Of a DNA stretch of 64,000 nt, positions 47,601 to 56,600 are shown in pieces. Source of the stretch: Ischnura elegans (taxonomy: Eukaryota > Arthropoda > Insecta > Odonata > Coenagrionidae); the NCBI RefSeq assembly GCF_921293095.1, contig NC_060251.1, forward strand, positions 38,111,644-38,175,643, written 5' to 3'. The stretch's first letter is position 1, and every line of letters starts with the position of its first letter. The notes under the pieces were generated by a model. That model made no database searches and was not told where the DNA came from. It saw only the letters and a list, made by a program, of their open reading frames with translations. A program made the translations under genes and the position numbers.

Positions 47601-50600
47601 GTGGACAGCCTTGCCTCACTCCTCGGCCAATGCTAGTCAATCATGATTCTCCATATCGATGGCAAAGTTCTAACAACTCGTATCTCAAATATAGCAACTT
47701 TTCAGGAGAGAGAAAAAACAATTATTTTTTTACTTGTAAACTGAAATTAAAAACCAAAAGCTCATAAAACTGAAAAAGAAGCATTCATTTGCAAACAAAG
47801 AGTTGTTTTTTTATGTATTTTATTTTTTAAATTTTATTTCACTTTGTTGAGGATACCTGTCTCAAACCGGCCGAATTTGAGATACATGTTGTTATAACTT
47901 AGCCATCGACATGCTACCCTCAATTGTCTAGTCTGGGCCAGATAAATATTACAAATTAATCACCTATCCTTTCAACCCATGCCTACATTATTAAGAACAT
48001 CAATTAATTTTACTCAGTTCACTAGATCAAATGCTTTTTCAAAATTCAAGAAGCAGGTACCTATGTATGTATACAGGTCCTCTTCACAAGGGTCCTCATA
48101 GCTGCTATCACGTCACCACATTGATTTTCCTTTTCTGAAACCAAACTGATAGCACTAACTGACTACAGCACCATTTGCCACATGAGATATTTGACAAATT
48201 GTGCTGTAGTCCCCCCATTTCTGCTTTTTAGGTAGAGGAATGAGAAACATTTTCGCAAAATCCTCTGGCCAAGACCCTTCCTCATAGATCATGCAGACTA
48301 ATTCGGAAAACCTTCTCCTACAAACCACCTCTAGATTATTCAGATGCTCACTTGGCATATTGCCCTCACCCACCAATCTTTTAATCTTTATTTCATAAAG
48401 AGCTCTATAGATTTCCAATCCTGGCCGAAGATTATTCTCCTCCACTACATTGTCCTCTTTTGTGACCCATCGTTCTGGACTGTTCTAGTAGTCATGCATA
48501 CTTTCACAAGTAATGACGCAAGTACAGGTGAGAGTGAGGAGGAATCAGGAGACGTCGATGAGGTGGATTTATTAGTAATTTATGCCATTAAAATGATGGA
48601 TGTGAGGGGATCTCTGGCATTGAAGCCACGGATTCTCACTTATGTGGAAAATGTGATAGGGAGTTACAGTAAACTAATGTTCTTAAGCCATTTCAAATAT
48701 TGTGATTGATAAGTCTGATCTTTTTTAAAATAATAAATCAATTGTGTGGCGGGCAATGCAGCTACCGTCCATGACGTGCGGGTGTTAAAAAATTCACGAC
48801 TCTCTTACTTTTTGAGCCATCAAGAGGAATTCTTTCCCAATGATACCCACATCATTGCAGTCTCTGTTTATGGAATCAATGAACATTAGATGGTACCATT
48901 CAGAGAGAACAGGTCTTTATGCGAAACGAAGAGATGAACTACACTATGGGATGACTATTTTTAATGAACTCCTCGATTATTACATCGACTCGTCTCTTCT
49001 TTAGCATTGCTTGGAAAAAATTAATGGATAGAGATTACCACAGGAAATAATGTTGCTCTAGGGACGTCTAAGCTAATTAATTCAATAAACTAAAGTATCG
49101 TCACAGTAAACACACTATTAAAAGGAAACATAATCAATCACTACAACGCTTAAGTCATTAATATCGCTTGAAATAATTCAGCGTTTGCATTCACTTACTT
49201 TATGCAGATTGTGACGGCCCTTCTCGGCACCGCAGCTTCCTTTAACCGATTGGGCATGCACATTGAATAATAATTTTCTCTCAATTGCTTTGGATTTTTA
49301 ACCAAAACCTTTTCTCAACTACGAGGGTATTGTCTTCTATTCCACAGTTTTATTTATTTATCTCACCAGTGCATAGTAACCGTGATAATATCATAGGAAA
49401 TTGGCACAATTTCTCGAATGATTGCAAACGATATATCGCATTCGCTCCAAACACTTCACGTAAATGCTAGGGCATTTGGAGCTATCAAACTTGATAATTT
49501 ACGCTCGCTCCCGGGCCCCACCTTATGTGCTTCAGAGCCCTCCAAAGCGTGAAACGGACCGGCCTGAGGCGCTTGAAGTGGCTTGAAGCATGAAACGGAC
49601 CGCGACCCTACTTTGACCTCGGGTTGCTCAGTTACCATCCCTTTAGCCTTAATTTTTGACATGACTTGCCCTCTCCTGCCAGATGATAGGGACTTTAGCT
49701 TAGCATACAGGAAGCCCACTTCTCCTTCCTCCTGAAACTTTTCCATGTCCTGACACTGTCTATTCTACCAAGCTTCCCTTGCCCTCATGGTTACCCAACA
49801 AAATCAATATCAACACAAGATAAAATTTTCATGCAGGATAATCAATGATTTACTAAATTATAAATAAAATAAAATATATAAATTAAATGTCCATATTAAA
49901 AATTAATGGCTTATTATATTTACCTTTATGTAAATTATGTTGCCACAATGTAACACCAACAAGCCACAACAATGGTATATACTTTTTATGACATCTTCTG
50001 ATGATGGTGTTCGCACAGCTGGTCCAATTATTTTATCTAATTTATTGAAAAACACAGAACAGCTTTCTCTGAAGGTGGATTTCTCCATTATAGACTACAG
50101 AAAAGATGATACAAAAATCATAAAACAATTAAAGAAATTTATAAAGAATTTAATAATCAAGTCAAATCAAAAAAGTTTAAAAAAATGAATGGTTTATTCC
50201 ACAAAAGTAGTGTTCAGTGCAATCACTTTATGAGCTAACAATGCCAAAATGCATTTAGAAGATTCTTATAGCATTTTCCCAAAATTGCAACCATGAATGT
50301 TTAGTTTGGTAAATATTTAGTTTGGTTTTACAAGGGAAATTTGAACAAATCAAGATCAAACCATGCGATCATTTAAAGAATGACTCATATGATACCCAAA
50401 ATACTATAATTAAATCATTATTCTCCGAGAAAACTAACGCTTTCTGCAACCTTACAACATTTCTTTAGAAGAGGGTAGCGGAGGGGGGATGGCATGCCTT
50501 GCCTATCAAGCTACTTCATGAGCTACTAAAATGGGTAGAAATTTATCCAAACAGTAAATTCCAAGGGTAGAAGAAGGAAGGGCACAACACTTACAATATC

Positions 50601-53600
50601 AAGTTTTCTAAAAGGATTAGAGGATTATCAATAGAAAACAATTAAGAGCCCTAATCTATCATAATGCTTGAACATGAAGGCATTTTAATAAATTCAAAAA
50701 GAAATGAAAATCACTTACAGGCAATGATTCATATTTTTCACCAATAGCCTTTAAAAATTGCTCTAAAGATTTGATTTGCACTGGACGGCTATTTGACGAA
50801 CTAATCTGGCTACTCAGCAGGTGTGAAATCTTGGACATTTTGGAGACATATCCTGCCAGTTCTTCTAATTCCCCAAAAGCAGATTCCTCAACTGATAGCA
50901 GTGAAGTCCTGAAAAGGGAATATGTTGAAGCCATGTCAATATAAACAATTATATTCATACAAGGCTTCACTAAATAGAAAGAAGCATTAAATTAAAAATG
51001 ATGATTCAATGGCAAAGAAAAAAACAGCATTACAATTTTGCAAAATATGAACAGAAGTACCTCTAATCAGGAGATTTAGCCAGTTCAATGCTTGCCATGA
51101 TTTTGGGCAATGAAGAACCAATATTACATGTACTCAAACAACAGAATGTAACTACAGTAGGCTCTCTTTACTGCGAACAACTTTATTACGAAGTTCTCGT
51201 TTTCACATCGCTAATCGTTGGTCCCAACAAAAATGCTAATTCAATCAACAGTAAAAGAAATTACAATTATTAAGAAATTTTCCTTATTATGAATCTCAGT
51301 TCCGGTCCTGGGGGTTATAAAGTGAAATTTATTACTAAGTTTCACAGATAAGCAACGGCATTTATACACTAACTAAAGGTGTTTTATAACATACTAATAG
51401 CGTTTTCAAAGGTAGATACAAACTGCGCTACGTTTAAGTTCTCTTCGTGCAATGTGCCCACGAGCTTCAATTACAGTTCTTTCTTCAGTAGGAGAAACAT
51501 CAGTATCCACGCAACATCATGATATAAGGTTCATTGCTGTGGAATCATGGTGATCCACTGATAACTGCTCATAAATTACGATCAGTATGTCCCCTTCTTC
51601 CGAACATTCGATTTACCAACTTTACAAGACACGAACATTAAAAAAATTGAAGCGTGCCTAAAGTTTCAAATTTGGTGCCTTTGGAGTAGCCCGATGCAAT
51701 GCAGCTCGGCATAAAGGAACTTGCACTTGGGGCACTGTCTGAATGAAGTGTCAATTAAATCTGTTGCGAAGTCAGTAACTGTTCAGCATTTTGCCCATTC
51801 TTCCATCCTGCAGACAGCGCATTCCACTAAATCTGTGTCGCACTCGCAGCTATATCAGTTCGTCACAATCGTGAGTTAACTCACCATTGTGATGCAGTGC
51901 TGCATTCTGCAAGATAGCAACATTTTTCGAAGCCTTGCATAGGTTTATCAACTTATCAATAAGCTCTCGGGACGCATCTTGTTCATATGTCGAAGCCTTA
52001 CTATATTTGTACGTAATTTAATCGCGTATATCACACTCTGAAGCTATTCTGCAGACCAAGCATAAGTACAGGAGATTGAAGAACCAAGGAATTTTGGCAA
52101 GGTATTTTTTTTTTAATAATTCCTGAAAGAAATGCTTTTATGAAGTTCATTATTACGAACTTCTAACTTTTCGCTCCCATGAACTTCGTAGTAATAAGAC
52201 ATTTTATAAGGGACAAACTTTTGCATAGCGATCCTCTCAGAAGCTCCTTCCTGTTCATGAACACCTCTTTTGCTATTGAAATTCGCTTCCTGATGTCCTT
52301 GCTACTGTGTCCGTTTTCCTCTAATGTGCTGCCCAAATAGTTGAATTGCTCTACTTGCTCAAGTTTTTCCCCAACTACTTTCATCTTGAGTCTCACATTC
52401 CTTGCTCGCGATGCTTTACAAAACCGCATTACCTTAGTCTTCTTGTGATAAATCCTCATCCCATACTCCTCGCACCGCTCGTCTAAAGAATTGAAATGAT
52501 GCCAAAAAAAAAACAGCCAAAGAAGGTAGAGATAGTTTGAAAAAAAATTAGCATCCTAACGAAGAAAGACTGATAAACTTTCTCACTAATTGAAAAGTGG
52601 CAATGGAATAATTAGAGATAGGCAGAGGGGTCTAGTAAAAGAGAAAGAAGTAAACCACAAACCTTATCCAAGCCTGAATAATTAAATCCTGGAAGCCATT
52701 GAGTTTCTGGCTCATGGCATCCATAAACCTTTGGTGGGACATTATTTGACACAAATATCTTCGGCTTATCCTGGAAAGATTTGGTAAAGACACAAATATA
52801 TATCGTGATTAAAAAAATACATTTAAATGAGAATAAAGCAATTTTAATAACAGAGAAATGAAAAAAATGTCCCACCTATGGTTGACTGTATCAGACCCGA
52901 CAAAGAATAGGAAGAGCTGAGTGTAACTATCCCCATCACCACTGAAGGCAGACAGAGTGAATGAAACAGCCAAGTCAGCAGCTTGAAATGGAGGGTTTGT
53001 CCCAAGACAATGGTTTCGGACGGATGGTAAAACATGCTCTGTTAATGCTGCATCCATTTTATTCCACTGTTCTTTCACTGCAAGAAAGAATTTTTCTCAC
53101 TGAATAAAAAGCAAGTGTCATAAAAAATAGATTTTAAAAATACCCTTTTCAAAGTAATCAATCAACAGTCCACAATTTATATCGTGCACTGCTCTTACTG
53201 CAAACAAATAATTTCTCTTGGGTAACAAACATTGCATTCATTGGTAAAGAGTTCTCGGGATCGCCACCGGGTCAGGAACTCCATATCTGCCAACGTTTCG
53301 ATGTCCGACTCGGTCATCGTCCTCAGGGCTGTGAAGCCAAGCAATGAATTCTAGAGAAAATGGATTCCTCAACAGATACATACTTAGATATGGTTATCTC
53401 ATTTCTTAAAGCCAAGGGCAAATCTGATTTGGTTAAGCATGACAAAGTTTATGTCACATTTGATAAAGTTCCATCATACCTATTAAAGAAAATTCTGAGA
53501 GCGCCAACCGGGAACTTAATTCCATAATGTCATTCAATCCTTCCGTGAAAAGAGAGAGAAGCTTGCGAATTCCTTCAGTGTTCTGTGATTCCATTTCACA

Positions 53601-56600
53601 GCCCTGAGGACGATGACCGAGTCGGACATCGAAACGTTGGCAGATATGGAGTTCCTGACCCGGTGGCGATCCCGAGAACTCTTTACCAAGTCCATTCGCC
53701 GGGAAAGCACGAAATCTTTCTTCATTGCATTCATTGGAAAACTAAAAACATTTTGATACCACTTCAGGACAGACAGGATATGAAAAATTGGTTCATCAAT
53801 ACTTCATAAAAATCGAACACAAAATAATCTAGCGAAAATTACCAAAATATAATGGATTGAGAACCAAACTATATAAAACCTCAGCAATTTCAACAATATG
53901 CAGTGGCTTCATAAATTTCACACACGGAGGCAGTTAAAAGACCTTCCTCAAAACAATCAAAGCTGTTCTTGGTCATCTAAAAGCACACTTACATGAAATA
54001 TTCTCTCCACCATCGTAAAACACATCCAAGTCATCCGAATCTCCCCATAGATCATTTAGGCTATCACTCTGATTTGTCAAACTTTGCCTCAATTTTCTCA
54101 ATTTGTCCACAACAGCAAGAAGAGTATCCATCAATCTACGGGCGGCAGATAATGAGCAAAGACTAAACCACTGTGGTAACCAAGGACCTTAAAAAAGAAA
54201 ACCAAGTTCATCATGCACATTAAAGGCTTATCTGCACTAGTGTCATATGACTGAAAATGAAGTAAAACTAGGCATTTTTCATCAATTTTATGATTAACTA
54301 ATAAGCTGGTAATTAAAGATAATGCACACACCAAGTGGAGACTTATGCTAAAATTATAGCTGTGAAAATGAATAGTGAGGGTAAATTTCTGCATTCATCT
54401 AGAGGAAAAAACAGACACCAAACTTGTCAAGTGATTGTAAGATATGTATTCATCTTTCCAACTTTCTGAGTAAAAAGGATTCATCCAACTACCAGAAGAA
54501 AAATGCTCTAATTTTGCACCAATAAGATAAGTTACTATGGAATATTGAAAATCAATTCACATGGATGCAATCACTATATTTTTAAGACAAAGACAATTTT
54601 AAGCTAAGTAACTCTAACATGCTTAGTAATTTACTGACTAAATCATTTTTTAGATAAAGCGTCAGTCCAAAAAACAAGCAGAAATTATCTTATTCCATTG
54701 CAGGGTACCAAGATAACTAAGTAGTTATATTAGGAACTAAATTTGGATTGGATTCACCTTAAGACTATGAAAACACATAGTTAACCTTTTCTTGATTGAA
54801 GCTTTTGTGGCTCATGGTGATTTAAGAGAGACAAATGGGTGCATGCCGTGTGGTGTATTGGAATTGCCCCGACGTTTCCCGACCGACTGCTGGCCACTTC
54901 TTCAAGGAAATGGTGCTGAAGTTGGGGTTCTGCTGCCTTTTTATGGCTACCATCGGGTCACCGGGGAAAAGTCGGGGCAACTCCGATACATCATGAGGCA
55001 TGCACCCATATGTCTCCCTTTAATCACATTTTTAACCTTTTAAAAAAATAAAAAAAGCCAAGCAATAAATTCTAGAGAAAATGGATTCCTCAATAAATAC
55101 ATACTTAGATTTGGTTATCTCATTTCTTAAAGCCAAGGGCAAATCTGATTTGGTTAAGCATGACAAAGTTTATGTCACATTTGATAAAGTTCCATCATAC
55201 CTATTAAAGAAAATTCTGAGAGCGCCAACCGGGAACTTAATTCCATAATGTCATTCAATCCTTCCGTGAAAAGAGAGAGAAGCTTGCGAATTCCTTCAGT
55301 GTTCTGTGATTCCATTTTCCATGAATCCAAAGATGAAGAGCTAGAATTTGATTTTGACAGTCTGCCTAATTCATTGCAAGCTGCTTGAACATCTTCCATT
55401 AGTGGGCCAGCAATTTGGGCTATGTCCAGTTCACGCTCAACATGTAAGCAGATAAGGCATATGTAAGCTTGCCACACTAATTCTCTTTTTGGAAAATCGC
55501 GACCAGATGGATCCCATGGACGCAACATGCCTAACATATCCAGCATCTTCTTCCCCTAAATATGAAAAAAAAAATAATGAGAACAACAGAAAAATAAGGA
55601 ATAAAAATTCACTATAAATTCTTAAGGGTAGCTCACAAATAATCAAAGAGGGCAATCACTGGCCGAGGAATGAGACGACTTTCAGCTGTGCCCTAGCAGT
55701 TTAACAAATATGAAGTGGAAATGGTATGGGAGGAATAGGAAGAGTTAAGGAAAAAGTAAAATTGATGCTTAATGCTTAAATCAGTAAGGTTTGCGGGTGA
55801 TCAGGCTAAGTTTAGCCAGTTTCAAAAGCAGTTGCAGGCACTGGTTGTGTCAATTCTTGTTGAAAACATGAGAGAACAATGAGTTACGTCATGAAGGACA
55901 AAAATTCTTGTAGAGGAGGCAAAAAAATGGGAGTCATATAATGGTGACTAATAGTGTTTGATTGTACGCGCTGCCGCTCCTGATTTCTCTTCATGAGGAC
56001 TTATTCAGGACAATTGTGTTTCTGATTTGTGTCAACTTGATTTGCGAAGAAAAGGTGTAATATTTCATGGTTGATGCATCAGGTAGACAGAGTGAACAAT
56101 TTGGCATGAAGATGAATTACAAGTAAACTAGAGTAAAGCAATTTTGTAGGCCATTGAGAGCAAAGAATGTGAGGGTTAGCATAAAAGTAAATGCACACAA
56201 ACTTGGGAAAGTGAAGCAATTGACATAATAATTTCTGTAGCAATTTTCAAGAAAATAGACATGGTAGTAAACACAATAAGAAAAGAATTGCATTAGTAAA
56301 GGAGGTTTCATGAATCGGAAAGATCTGATGTGAGGATTGTTGTACATGAAAGTAAGGGAAAGCCTAGTACAGAGTCAGATCTGGAGTAGAAAGCTTCACA
56401 GTGCAGCAATGTGAACACTTAGGAAAGAGAATGAGAGTAAGAGTAGAGGCCCTATAGATATGGGCAAGGGAAAATAGATAAAAAGGAAAAAAGAAGAAAC
56501 TTCTAAGGATGTGGAGGAGACTAAGGTTAAGAATAGAGTGAGTACTACAATCGAGACGGCCTCAGCTATCCCATGATAGAAGGTAGGAGATAGAGAAAAC

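Noticed and set aside
53290-53335. Calling an active hammerhead ribozyme outright
   Set aside because: An extra C separates CUGANGA from stem II and no stem III or cleavage triplet is visible. Kept only as a testable resemblance.
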